DNA from: JAMHWF01 sp048500255
Lineage (GTDB): Bacteria > Pseudomonadota > Gammaproteobacteria > Burkholderiales > Burkholderiaceae_C
NCBI GenBank assembly: GCA_048500255.1
Contig: JASNYH010000005.1
Location: 124,001 to 188,000 of the forward strand
Direction of reading: 5' to 3'
DNA length: 64,000 bases
Numbering within the stretch: the first letter of the stretch is position 1; every line of letters begins with the position of its first letter. Position numbers and translations under genes: made by a program. A model generated the notes under the pieces. It was not told the origin of the DNA and searched no databases. It saw only the letters and a list, made by a program, of their open reading frames with translations. This document shows positions 46,187-54,596 of the stretch, piece by piece.

Positions 46187-46351
46187 ATGACCCTTGCCCG
46201 CCATCACCGGCTGCTTCAAGCGCTGGCCGTCTTCACGACCCTTCTTGCTCACATCGCGTTCGCGCAGAACTATCCGGCCAAGCCGGTGCGCATCGTGGTC
46301 CCCTTCACCAAGGGAGGCAGTAGCGACGTGCTGGGCCGGGTGCTGGCGCAA
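46187..46351 (+). pseudogene. 5' remnant of a Bug-family receptor gene
   Basis: The ATG at 46187 after AGGAGG opens a signal peptide (LQALAVFTTLLAHIAFAQ) and the diagnostic NYPAKPVRIVVPFTKGG and SDVLGRVLAQ. The similarity ends there, about 55 codons in. The following bases belong to the convergent aldehyde dehydrogenase gene, whose stop is at 46366. The rest of the receptor has been deleted. Confidence 0.85.
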
Positions 46352-46365
46352 GAGCGTACGACCAT

Positions 46366-47865
46366 TCAGCTGTTGAGCTTCACATTGACGTTAACGTTCT
46401 TCACGTGGGTGAACTCGAAAAGCTCATCCTTGGACTCCTCGCGGCCGAGCCCGGATTGCTTGATGCCGCCAAAGGGCGTGCCCAGGAAGTGGGACGAGCA
46501 GTCATTGATCCAAAGGTAGCCGGCCTGCACGCGCGCTGCGTTTCGGTGCGCGGTCTGCAGGTCTTGTGTCCAGATCGATCCGGTCAGCCCGAAAGGCACG
46601 CCGTTGACGGCTGCGAACAGCGCATCCTCGTCGCGCCAGCTCAGCACCGATAGCACCGGACCGAAGATTTCCTCGCGAGCGATCCGCATCTGCGGCGTCA
46701 CCCCGACGAATACCGTCGGCTCTACGAAGAAGCCGTTCTTCAGCGCCGGATCGTCGGGATGACGGCCGCCCGTCACGAGCGTCGCGCCGTCCGCGCGACC
46801 GGCATCGACGTAGTGCAACGTCCGCTCGTACTGGTCGCGGCTCACGAGCGCCCCCATCGTTGTGCGCATGTCGGTGGCGGGGCCCGGCCGGTGGGCCGCG
46901 GCCAACCGGGCGAGCATGGAATCGACGAAGCGGTCGTGCAAGCTCTCGTGCAGGAACAGACGGCTCGTCGATCCGCACGACTGTCCACACCAGGTGAAAT
47001 TCATGCCGCGGACTGCGCCGTCGACGGCCGCGTCGAAGTCGGCATCGGGGTGCACGATCATGGCGTTCTTGCCGCCCAACTCGAGCACCGTGCGCTTGAG
47101 CGTGTCGGCCGATGCGCGCAGCACGGACTTGCCGGCTGGCACGCTGCCGATGATGCCCACCGCCGCCACGTCGGGATGGCTGGCCAACGCGGCGCCTGTA
47201 TCGCGCCCGCCAACCACGCAGTTGAGCACCCCGGGCGGGAAGACGCCCTCGAGGAGTTCCATCAGCCGGATCGTCGACAGCGGCGCCTGCTCCGGCGGCT
47301 TGACGATGACGGTGTTGCCGGCTGCCAGCGGCGCGGCGATCTTGCCGGCAGCGAACATGAACGGATGGTTGAAGGCGCAGATGCGCACTACCACGCCGAT
47401 CGGCTCGCGCACGGTGTAGTTGAGCGAGCCGTTGGCGGTCGGGATGGTCTCACCCTTGAGCTCGAGGACGAGGCCGGCGAAATACTCCAGCTGGGTTGCT
47501 GCCACCTCGGCATCCATCATCATCGCGCGCACCGGATTGCCGCAGTCGGCGGCATCGATCAGTGCCAGATCAGCCGAGTGCTCGCGCAGCCGCTGCGCGG
47601 CTTCGCGCAGACGTCGGGCCCGCTCCAGCGGGGGCGTGCGTGCCCATGCCGGCAATGCGGTGCGCGCGGCCCGCACTGCTGCATCCACCTCGGCCGGACC
47701 GCCGAACAACACATCGCCCAGCGGTTCGCCGGTGGAGGGATTGATGCTTGTCATGGCCTGCGCACCGGAGGGCGCATGCCATTGACCATTCCAGTACAGG
47801 CCGCGTTCGTGCGGCAGTACGGTCGCCACATGGGCGGACAGATCGTGTTGGGTGGTGTCGGTCAC
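46366..47865 (-). CDS. NAD(P)-dependent aldehyde dehydrogenase
   Basis: 499 residues. Catalytic residues are in place: Cys297 in WCGQSCGST, Glu262 in LELGGKN and Asn166 in CAFNHPF. The cofactor loop reads IIGSVPAGK at 238-246 and the C-terminal PFGGIKQSGLGRE is normal. The start is GTG after GAGAGGATC. Its neighbour upstream is a ThDP-dependent decarboxylase, so the pair can turn a 2-oxo acid into an aldehyde and then an acid, as in the mandelate pathway (benzoylformate to benzaldehyde to benzoate). That substrate is a proposal. The gene ends within 15 bp of a receptor remnant. Confidence 0.92.
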   Translation of the reverse strand: MTDTTQHDLSAHVATVLPHERGLYWNGQWHAPSGAQAMTSINPSTGEPLGDVLFGGPAEVDAAVRAARTALPAWARTPPLERARRLREAAQRLREHSADLALIDAADCGNPVRAMMMDAEVAATQLEYFAGLVLELKGETIPTANGSLNYTVREPIGVVVRICAFNHPFMFAAGKIAAPLAAGNTVIVKPPEQAPLSTIRLMELLEGVFPPGVLNCVVGGRDTGAALASHPDVAAVGIIGSVPAGKSVLRASADTLKRTVLELGGKNAMIVHPDADFDAAVDGAVRGMNFTWCGQSCGSTSRLFLHESLHDRFVDSMLARLAAAHRPGPATDMRTTMGALVSRDQYERTLHYVDAGRADGATLVTGGRHPDDPALKNGFFVEPTVFVGVTPQMRIAREEIFGPVLSVLSWRDEDALFAAVNGVPFGLTGSIWTQDLQTAHRNAARVQAGYLWINDCSSHFLGTPFGGIKQSGLGREESKDELFEFTHVKNVNVNVKLNS

Positions 47866-47883
47866 GGTGGATCCTCTCGGGTC

Positions 47884-49677
47884 TCACTTGTCGTGGTGGC
47901 TGCGCGTCATGCCAGAGGACATCGACGGCGTGTAGCCCGGCGTCACATGCACATCGACGACGACGTTCGCGCCGTCGAGCACCGCTCGAACCGCGAGCGT
48001 CATGACCTCGTCGAGTTCCTCCGGCTTGCGCACTGGCCCGAAGCCGACGAGCCCCTGGCCGCGCGCGATCGTCGCCAAGTCGGGTTCCGGGTCGCCGATG
48101 CGCTGGCCAATCCACCGGTTTTCCACCGGTCGGCCGCGGTCTTTGGCGACCCGCTCCTGGTGAAGCTCGTCGTTGAAGAACGAGCGGTTGTTGCAGACCA
48201 CGGTCAGCAGCGGTACGCCCGCGTTGGCGCCGGTCCAGAAGGCGCTCGCGCCCATCATGTAGTCGCCATCGCCTATCACCGCCACCGGCAGCCTGCCGCT
48301 GCCTTTGAGCGCAAGCGCCGCGCCCACGGCCATGCCGGGGCCGGAGCCGATGCCGCCGCCGCCGTCGTAGCCGAGGTAGTCCAGCGGATGCTCGAAGTCC
48401 CAGAGGTCGCCGGACCATCCGAGCGGCAGGCGGATGAGGCACGGGCGGTGTCCCGCAGTCGCGCGCTGCAGCGACTGCGCCATGCCGGCGATGCTGATAC
48501 TGCCGTCGGGACCATGCGCCGGTGCCGGCGTTGTCGGCGGACGCGGCGGCGCCTCTGCCTGGCGTGGCGTAATCGCCGCCAACAGCGCATCGACAGCCTG
48601 GGCCGGCTCGCACTGGAGAAAGGCGTCGACCGGCGGCAACGCCTGGTGATCCTGGCTCCATCCGCGATGGTTGTGGTGATCGACCGATGCCTGGATCACT
48701 CGGCTGCCCACAGGCTCGGCGCCCCAGGCTTGCTTCAGCGTCCCGCCCAGGTCCCACCAGTCCAGGCTGAGCACGACATCAGCTTGCTTGAGCACGGCGG
48801 CCGACTGCGGCGAGAGGAAGAAGCCTGGCGCGGCAGCATGCAGCCGATGCGAGGTCGGAAAGGCAGCGCCGACCTTCAGATCCGTCATCACTTGCGCGTT
48901 GAGCTTTTCAGCGAGTTGGCGGCGCTTGTTCCAGTCGGCCTCGTCTCTCGATACGCGGCCCATCAGAATCACCGGACGGCGGGCGCTGGACAGCCACTGC
49001 GCCGCCTCGCGAACGACAGCCGCCGGCGGCTCGGCCGGGGGCGGCGCCTTGTAGCGGGCCGGATCGGGCAGGGGCACTCTGCCGGGCAGCTTGCTTTCCT
49101 GCAGCCCCGCGTCGAAGCAGACGTAGGTCGGTCCCTGCGGCGCTGTGGTGGCGATCTGCAGAGCGCGCAGCAAGGCTTCATGGGCGGCGGCGACGGAGGC
49201 CGGCTGCGCATCCCACTTGATGAAGTCGCGGACGAGGGCACCCTGATCCTGCGCGGTATGCAGCCAGTCGATCCACGGTCGCCGCTTGGCCGCATCTACG
49301 GGGCCGGTGGCACCGAGCACCAGTATCGGGATGCGATCGTTCCAGGCGTTGTAGATCGCCATCGAGCCGTGCATCAGGCCGACATTGCTGTGCAGGAAGG
49401 CCGCAAGCGGCCGGCCTGTCACCTTTGTGTAGCCGTGGGCGATGGCGACCGCATGCTCTTCGTGCAGCACTACGAGCATTTGGGGCCGCTCGTTGCCGAG
49501 GTGGTTGACCAAGCTGTCATGGATGCCGCGAAAGCTCGATCCGGGGTTCAGCAGCACGAACGGGATGTTCAGCGCGCGGATCATCTCCGCGATGGAATCG
49601 CTGCCCCAGACTTCCTTTGATTCGGATGAGGGTGCCGGAATGTCGCGTCGGATTTCGGGCGTTGAACGCGAGGTCAC
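47884..49677 (-). CDS. Thiamine-diphosphate-dependent enzyme (benzoylformate decarboxylase/acetolactate synthase family)
   Basis: 597 residues. N-terminal pyrimidine-binding domain with the activating Glu in VVLHEEHAVAIAHGY (residues 73-74), then a central domain. The C-terminal diphosphate domain has the GDG...NN motif: VIGDGDYMMGASAF to VVCNN at roughly 465-495. The start is GTG after GGAGACC. Directly upstream of the aldehyde dehydrogenase in one operon, so decarboxylation of a 2-oxo acid is the likeliest reaction. Length is somewhat above typical benzoylformate decarboxylases because of extra N-terminal residues. Confidence 0.9.
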   Translation of the reverse strand: MTSRSTPEIRRDIPAPSSESKEVWGSDSIAEMIRALNIPFVLLNPGSSFRGIHDSLVNHLGNERPQMLVVLHEEHAVAIAHGYTKVTGRPLAAFLHSNVGLMHGSMAIYNAWNDRIPILVLGATGPVDAAKRRPWIDWLHTAQDQGALVRDFIKWDAQPASVAAAHEALLRALQIATTAPQGPTYVCFDAGLQESKLPGRVPLPDPARYKAPPPAEPPAAVVREAAQWLSSARRPVILMGRVSRDEADWNKRRQLAEKLNAQVMTDLKVGAAFPTSHRLHAAAPGFFLSPQSAAVLKQADVVLSLDWWDLGGTLKQAWGAEPVGSRVIQASVDHHNHRGWSQDHQALPPVDAFLQCEPAQAVDALLAAITPRQAEAPPRPPTTPAPAHGPDGSISIAGMAQSLQRATAGHRPCLIRLPLGWSGDLWDFEHPLDYLGYDGGGGIGSGPGMAVGAALALKGSGRLPVAVIGDGDYMMGASAFWTGANAGVPLLTVVCNNRSFFNDELHQERVAKDRGRPVENRWIGQRIGDPEPDLATIARGQGLVGFGPVRKPEELDEVMTLAVRAVLDGANVVVDVHVTPGYTPSMSSGMTRSHHDK

Positions 49678-49734
49678 ATAGGTCTCCAGGAGGAAAAGTC
49701 GATGGATCGGCCGTAGGTAGGTCGAGAAAGTTGT

Positions 49735-50709
49735 TCAGTCCAGGCGGATTCCCAACTCCTTGATGAGAGGGGCGTAGCGTGCAGTCTCGACGCGAATGGT
49801 CTCGAGGAACTGCTCCTGCGACGATCCGACCGCCTCCAATCCCAAGACCAAGAGCTTCTCGCGCACGTCAGGCATCGCCATTACGGCCTGCGCGTCGGCG
49901 AGGATCTTTTTCTGAATGGCCACCGGGGTTGCCGCCGGGGCCGACAGGCCTAGCCAGACACGGACCTCGAAGTTTCGTAGGCCGAGTTCGTGCAGCGTCG
50001 GCACGTCGGGCAGGGCCGGCGACCGTTCCAGGCCGGTCGTCGCCAGCGCGTGGAAGCGGCCGGAACGAATGTGTGGCACGTTCGGCGCGATGCCATCGAC
50101 GCTCGTTTGAATCTCGCCCGAAAGCATTCCCTTGACGACGTCGGCGCTGCCCTTGTACGGGACGTATGCCAACTTGATGTCGGCCGCGCGATTGAGCATC
50201 TCGCCAGCCAGCTGGGTCGAGATCGTGCCCGAGCCGTAGTTGATCTGCCCGGGCTGCGCCTTGGCCAGCTTGATCAGTTCGGTAAGCGACTTCGCCTGGA
50301 TGCGGTCATTGGTCAGCACGACCAGCGACTGGGTCGCGAGCATCGTAATGTTGGCCAGATCCGTCAGCGGCTGGTAGGGCAGCTTGCTGAACAGGGCGGG
50401 GTTCATCGTGAGGGTCGAGTCGATTGGCATGAACAGCGTCAGGCCGTCCGCCGGAGCGCGGACCGCCTCCATCGCGCCGATAACGGTCGATCCCCCGGGC
50501 TTGTTCTCGACTATGACCTGCTGGCCCCAACGCTCGCCCAGCTTCTGTGCGACCACGCGGCCGAGCACGTCCGCCGGCCCGCCGGCGGGAAAGGGCACTA
50601 TCAGCCGCACCGGCTTGCCGGGATACGTCTGCTGGGCCCGGGCTAGGAAAGGCGCGGCGGCAAGCGCCAGCAACGCGCGGCGGCGGTCAAACCACGGTAC
50701 GTCGATCAC
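49735..50709 (-). CDS. Bug-family periplasmic receptor
   Basis: 324 residues. Signal region WFDRRRALLALAAAPFLARA, then TYPGKPVRLIVPFPAGGPAD, NYGSGTISTQLAGEMLNRA and YVPYKGSADVVKGMLSGEIQ. GTG start after AGGAGACAGG. It is the first gene after promoter site E and probably heads the minus-strand operon with the ThDP enzyme and aldehyde dehydrogenase, 57 bp downstream. It would capture the substrate, possibly an aromatic 2-oxo or hydroxy acid. No permease genes adjoin. Confidence 0.92.
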   Translation of the reverse strand: MIDVPWFDRRRALLALAAAPFLARAQQTYPGKPVRLIVPFPAGGPADVLGRVVAQKLGERWGQQVIVENKPGGSTVIGAMEAVRAPADGLTLFMPIDSTLTMNPALFSKLPYQPLTDLANITMLATQSLVVLTNDRIQAKSLTELIKLAKAQPGQINYGSGTISTQLAGEMLNRAADIKLAYVPYKGSADVVKGMLSGEIQTSVDGIAPNVPHIRSGRFHALATTGLERSPALPDVPTLHELGLRNFEVRVWLGLSAPAATPVAIQKKILADAQAVMAMPDVREKLLVLGLEAVGSSQEQFLETIRVETARYAPLIKELGIRLD

Positions 50710-51128
50710 GGCCTGTCTCCTCTTTGTCGTGAGCTCATGCGGAAGCGAGTGCGGATGCTAGGCAGCCGAGGTTCATTGATCAATCTTGAGTGACTAATCA
50801 ATGATTGAGCCGCGCTGACGACCGCGGCGGCGCCATCGACGAGCAGCTCGGGGTGTCGCAGCCGAAGTGCCGCCAAGCGGCGCGCGAGGTGTGGAGCAGG
50901 GTTGCCGGGCTGCGCAGTGAGCCGCGGCTGGGTCGCCTCAGAACGCTGGACAATCAGCGGGCGGCTCGTCCCTGATAGCGCCGACGGAGCTCGGCGTCAT
51001 CAAGGGCCGCAACGTCCTCGCTCAATACGACTCGCGCGGCACGACATGCACCCCGGGCTTGGCGGGGAAGCGAGTGGCCGGCCCGCGCGCCGCCGCATCG
51101 GCGCGCTTTGGCGCTGCCCGTGCGACCG
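50710..51128. other. 419-bp intergenic region with promoter of the receptor operon
   Basis: The informative part is element E at 50755-50789. The rest (about 50820-51128), downstream of the citrate synthase-like gene, shows no recognisable gene, repeat or terminator. Confidence 0.5.
50755..50789 (-). promoter_or_regulatory. Shared operator/promoter element, site E
   Basis: Minus-strand TCAAGATTGATC (plus-strand 50778-50789). -35 TTGATC and -10 TAGCAT (plus-strand 50755-50760) are exactly 17 nt apart. Immediately upstream is TTAGTCACTCAA (plus-strand TTGAGTGACTAA, 50786-50797), one perfect arm of the MarR-type dyad, plus an extra TCAATCATTGA repeat. Confidence 0.75.
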
Positions 51129-52439
51129 CTACACGGCGGGCGGCGCCGACTCGAGCGCGGCGCCAGCACCGACATACTTCGCGCGTGGACGCAGCAGCGA
51201 TCCGGTGAGGCGCTGCTCCTGCACGTGGGCGACCCAGCCGGCCGTGCGCGCCAGCACGAACAGCGCTCCCGCGGCATATCGCGACAGACCCATCGCGCGC
51301 ACAAGGAGCGCCACGGCCAACTCATGCCGGGGATGCAGCGAGAAGCGCTCCTCCATCTCCTGCAGGAAGCCGAAGACCGGTGCCATCTGGCGTGCGCCGA
51401 CCGTCCGCTGGCGGGCAATTTCCAGCAGAAGCTTTGCGCGTGGATCGCCGTGCGGGTATAGCGGGTGCACGAAGCCGGGGACGGCAGCGCCTCGCGCATG
51501 GAATTCGAGTGCGCGCGCGACGAGCGCCGGCCGCGTCCTTGCGCTTTCCAGGAGTTCGCCCACGCGGTTGTAGAGTCGCCCCACCTCCATGCCGGAGCTC
51601 GCGCACAGCGCCGAGGCGATGCAACTGTGCAGCGTGCTGCCGCTCGAGGCGGCGACGCGTGCAGTGAATGCGCCGGGCGACAGTTCATGATCCGCGATCA
51701 TGATCAGGATCGCTTCGATCGTGCGGCGGTTCTCGTCCGTCGGCGCGACGCCTAGCGCGCGCAACAGGCCCTGGGAGATCGTCTGGCCGTCGAGCATCGG
51801 CACGTAGCGTTCGCCAGGAGTGCTCAGGCCGCAGCATCCCACCAACGTCTGGATAATCTGGCGCGCCGCATCCAGCGTTTGCCCGCTGCGAATGCGATCG
51901 GCAATCGTGCCGCGCCCGACACCCAGATGCAACGTCACCAGCGCGAAGACCTCAAGCAACTGGTCGCTGTCTCGCAACGACGGAAGCGACTTGGTGAGTC
52001 GACGCAGATCGTGATTCGATTTCACGATGGGCCACACGCCGTTCTCGTGCCACATGCCCGTCCACAGCAGTTCGGCCACGGCCTCAAACGAGGCACCCTG
52101 GCGCACCAGGTCGCAGGAGAGCTTGCCGCGGTATCGAGGGCCCTCCTGCGTGATCTCGGTGATCGTCGTCGGGACGATCGGCTCGCCCCAGTTCATCGCG
52201 GAGGCGGCCACGGCGCCGTGTCCTGATCGGGCCAGGGAACGCGCTGCCATCTTCTCGATGTCGTCCCGCAGGTATAGCCGGTCGCGGCGGCCCGGCTGGC
52301 GCATGCTGCGGATCCAGCCGCGACTCACGTACGCGTAGAGCGTCTGCTGGCGGATACCCAGCATCGCCATCGCCTCCGGCGCGCTCGCATAGTTCTTGGT
52401 CGGCGGGCTCTCCAAGGGAGCGACGGAACGCTTTGACAT
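51129..52439 (-). CDS. Citrate synthase-family protein with N-terminal helix-turn-helix
   Basis: 436 residues from the ATG at 52439; an in-frame TTG at 52454 would overlap the operator and has no ribosome binding site. Residues about 15-65 form an excisionase/MerR-like HTH (ASAPEAMAMLGIRQQTLYAY, then VSRGWIRSMRQPGRRDRLYL). The rest is citrate synthase: ADHELSPGAFTARVAAS and PGFVHPLYPHGDPRA carry the two catalytic histidines, and GWVAHVQEQ follows. The third catalytic residue, Asp in the usual P-N-V-D motif, reads Glu (PRHELAV). It is divergent from hyuA. It may be a methylcitrate/citrate synthase variant with DNA-binding ability, or a CoA-ester sensor. Confidence 0.82.
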   Translation of the reverse strand: MSKRSVAPLESPPTKNYASAPEAMAMLGIRQQTLYAYVSRGWIRSMRQPGRRDRLYLRDDIEKMAARSLARSGHGAVAASAMNWGEPIVPTTITEITQEGPRYRGKLSCDLVRQGASFEAVAELLWTGMWHENGVWPIVKSNHDLRRLTKSLPSLRDSDQLLEVFALVTLHLGVGRGTIADRIRSGQTLDAARQIIQTLVGCCGLSTPGERYVPMLDGQTISQGLLRALGVAPTDENRRTIEAILIMIADHELSPGAFTARVAASSGSTLHSCIASALCASSGMEVGRLYNRVGELLESARTRPALVARALEFHARGAAVPGFVHPLYPHGDPRAKLLLEIARQRTVGARQMAPVFGFLQEMEERFSLHPRHELAVALLVRAMGLSRYAAGALFVLARTAGWVAHVQEQRLTGSLLRPRAKYVGAGAALESAPPAV

Positions 52440-52450
52440 TGAATTGTTGC

Positions 52451-52485
52451 TCAAGATTGATCAATACCGAATGGTCGCGTATTGT
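52451..52485 (+). promoter_or_regulatory. Shared operator/promoter element, site F
   Basis: TCAAGATTGATC at 52451-52462 followed by AAT. -35 TTGATC (52457-52462) and -10 TATTGT (52480-52485) are exactly 17 nt apart. It drives hyuA (TTG at 52548) and lies 12 bp from the divergent citrate synthase-like start, so it could control both. Confidence 0.75.
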
Positions 52486-52547
52486 CGCCCGCGAAACAAG
52501 CGCCTCGGGCACGCTGCGGGCCGCCGCGTGAGGAACAGGAGACATCG

Positions 52548-54596
52548 TTGACCTACCGACTTGGCATCGACATCGGTGGCACCTTCACCGACCTGTCGCT
52601 GCTCGACGAGGCAACTGGCCTCGTGCATACCCACAAGGTTCCGAGCACGCCGCGGTCGCCTTCGCAGGCCGTAGCCACGGGTATCGTGCAACTGATCGAG
52701 CGCCTGGGTGCCAGTGCGGACCGCATCAGCAGCTTCGTCCATGGCACGACGATTGGCCTGAACGCGGTGCTCGAGCGGCGCGGCGCCCGGGTGGCCCTGG
52801 TGGTCTCTGCGGGCAATCGCGACCTGCTCGAACTGGCGCGATTGCGCAAACCCAACCAGTTTGATTTGCGCTCGGCCGTCCCGGAGCCCCTGGTGCCGCG
52901 TCGTCGCGTCGTCGAACTGCCAATGCGGCTGGACCGCGATGGGCGCCTGGTGAACCTGCCCGGCGACGAAGCGTTCGACGCCTGCGCTGCGGCGCTGCGC
53001 GCGATGGACGTGGAGGTGGTGGCCGTCTGCCTGCTCAATGCCTTCGCCGCACCGGCGCATGAGGCAGACGTCGAGGAGCAACTGCGCAGACGGCTGCCGG
53101 GCGTGATGGTCTCGCGTTCAACGGCGCTGTGGCCGGAGGCGCGCGAGTACGAGCGCGGCATCGTGACCGTACTCAACGCCTACGTGCAGCCCATCATGAG
53201 CCGCTACGTGCAGGCGCTCAAGGATGATGCTGAACGAATCGGCCTGCGGACCAAGCTGTACCTGACGCGCTCGAACGGTGGCGTAATGGGCGCGGAGACC
53301 GCAGCGCGGCTTCCGGTCCATACCTTGCTGTCCGGGCCGGCTGCCGGCGTGGTCGGGGCCGCGTTCATCGCGCGGTCGGGAGGCGTCCTCGAGGCGGTGA
53401 CCTGCGATATCGGCGGCACGAGCGCCGACGTTTCGATCATCCGCAGTGGCGAGCCGGTGCACTCGACCGATGCGGGCATCGGCGACTTCCCGATCGTGAT
53501 GCCGGCGGTGGACGTCTTCGCAGTGGGTGCTGGTGGGGGATCGATCGCGCGTTTCGATTCACTGGGCTTGCTCAAGCTGGGGCCGCAGAGCGCTGGCGCC
53601 GTGCCGGGGCCGGCGGCGTACGGGCAGGGGGGGCAGCAGCCGACGATGACAGACGCCTACTTGCTCTGCGGCTTCCTGGATCCGGATCGCTTCCTCGGGG
53701 GCACGATGCGCCTGCGTCGCGAACTGGCCGAGGCGGCGTTGATGCCGATTGCGCAGCGGCTCGGCATCGACGTGATGTCGGCGGCGGAAGCGGTGCTCTC
53801 GTTGGGCACGTCGAACATGTCTACGTCGCTGTTGCCGATGCTCACCAAACGCGGTATCGATCCCCGCGACTTCACGCTGATTCCGTACGGCGGCGCTGGC
53901 GCGACGCATGCCTGCCTGCTCGCGGAAGACCTGGGCATGACGCGCATCCTGGTGCCGCCGTCGCCAGGCACGCTCTGCGCGCTCGGCGCGATGATCGCAG
54001 ACCTCAAGGCCGACTACATTCGCAGCGTGCGCTGCCGCTTGGCTGAGTTGCCCGACGTCGAGCTTCGTGACATCTTCTCGACCCTGGAGATGCAGGCGCG
54101 TGCATGGCTGGAAGGTGAGCGCGCCGACGTTGACGCCGTCGTGCTCGAGTGCGCCGCCGACATGCGCTATGCGGGCCAAGCCTTCGAACTGGAGGTTGCA
54201 CTGGACGGCGCACCGTCAACACTCGATGGTGAACGTATCGCGTCGGCGTTCGCGGCGACCTACGCCGAGCTCTACGGCGCGGCGCAACCCGATGGCGATA
54301 TCGAGGTCGTCAACCTACGCGTCCATATTACCGGGCGTCGTCCGGCTTTCGCGCTGGCCGAACTACCCGAAGCGGCGACGGGCTCGACACCGGCACCCGC
54401 TGGCGTGCGCCGCATCCGATACGGCGGCGCGAACCATGAGGCGCGTGTCTACCGGCGCGATGCGCTGCTTGCGGGCCACTGCTTCGACGGCCCTGCGATC
54501 GTCGAGCAGTTCGACACCACGACGGTGGTCGGGCCCGGCTTCCGTGCGGCCGTGGACCGCCGGGGTGCGCTGCTTCTCACCCTCATCCCGACATGA
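52548..54596 (+). CDS. hyuA: Hydantoinase A/oxoprolinase family ATPase subunit
   Basis: 682 residues. The TTG at 52548 is preferred because AGGAG precedes it and it gives the N-terminus LTYRLGIDIGGTFTDLSLLD, the ATP-binding signature of the HyuA/OplA/acetone-carboxylase beta family. Also seen: FVHGTTIGLNAVLERRGARV, TCDIGGTSADVSII and VGAGGGSIARF. The stop overlaps the start of hyuB. The pair couples ATP hydrolysis to ring opening of hydantoin-like substrates or to carboxylation of ketones; which one cannot be decided from sequence. Confidence 0.92.
   Translation: MTYRLGIDIGGTFTDLSLLDEATGLVHTHKVPSTPRSPSQAVATGIVQLIERLGASADRISSFVHGTTIGLNAVLERRGARVALVVSAGNRDLLELARLRKPNQFDLRSAVPEPLVPRRRVVELPMRLDRDGRLVNLPGDEAFDACAAALRAMDVEVVAVCLLNAFAAPAHEADVEEQLRRRLPGVMVSRSTALWPEAREYERGIVTVLNAYVQPIMSRYVQALKDDAERIGLRTKLYLTRSNGGVMGAETAARLPVHTLLSGPAAGVVGAAFIARSGGVLEAVTCDIGGTSADVSIIRSGEPVHSTDAGIGDFPIVMPAVDVFAVGAGGGSIARFDSLGLLKLGPQSAGAVPGPAAYGQGGQQPTMTDAYLLCGFLDPDRFLGGTMRLRRELAEAALMPIAQRLGIDVMSAAEAVLSLGTSNMSTSLLPMLTKRGIDPRDFTLIPYGGAGATHACLLAEDLGMTRILVPPSPGTLCALGAMIADLKADYIRSVRCRLAELPDVELRDIFSTLEMQARAWLEGERADVDAVVLECAADMRYAGQAFELEVALDGAPSTLDGERIASAFAATYAELYGAAQPDGDIEVVNLRVHITGRRPAFALAELPEAATGSTPAPAGVRRIRYGGANHEARVYRRDALLAGHCFDGPAIVEQFDTTTVVGPGFRAAVDRRGALLLTLIPT

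Noticed and set aside
46759..49620. A 953-residue plus-strand open frame
   Set aside because: Antisense to the aldehyde dehydrogenase and ThDP-enzyme genes; composition is that of a high-GC shadow frame.
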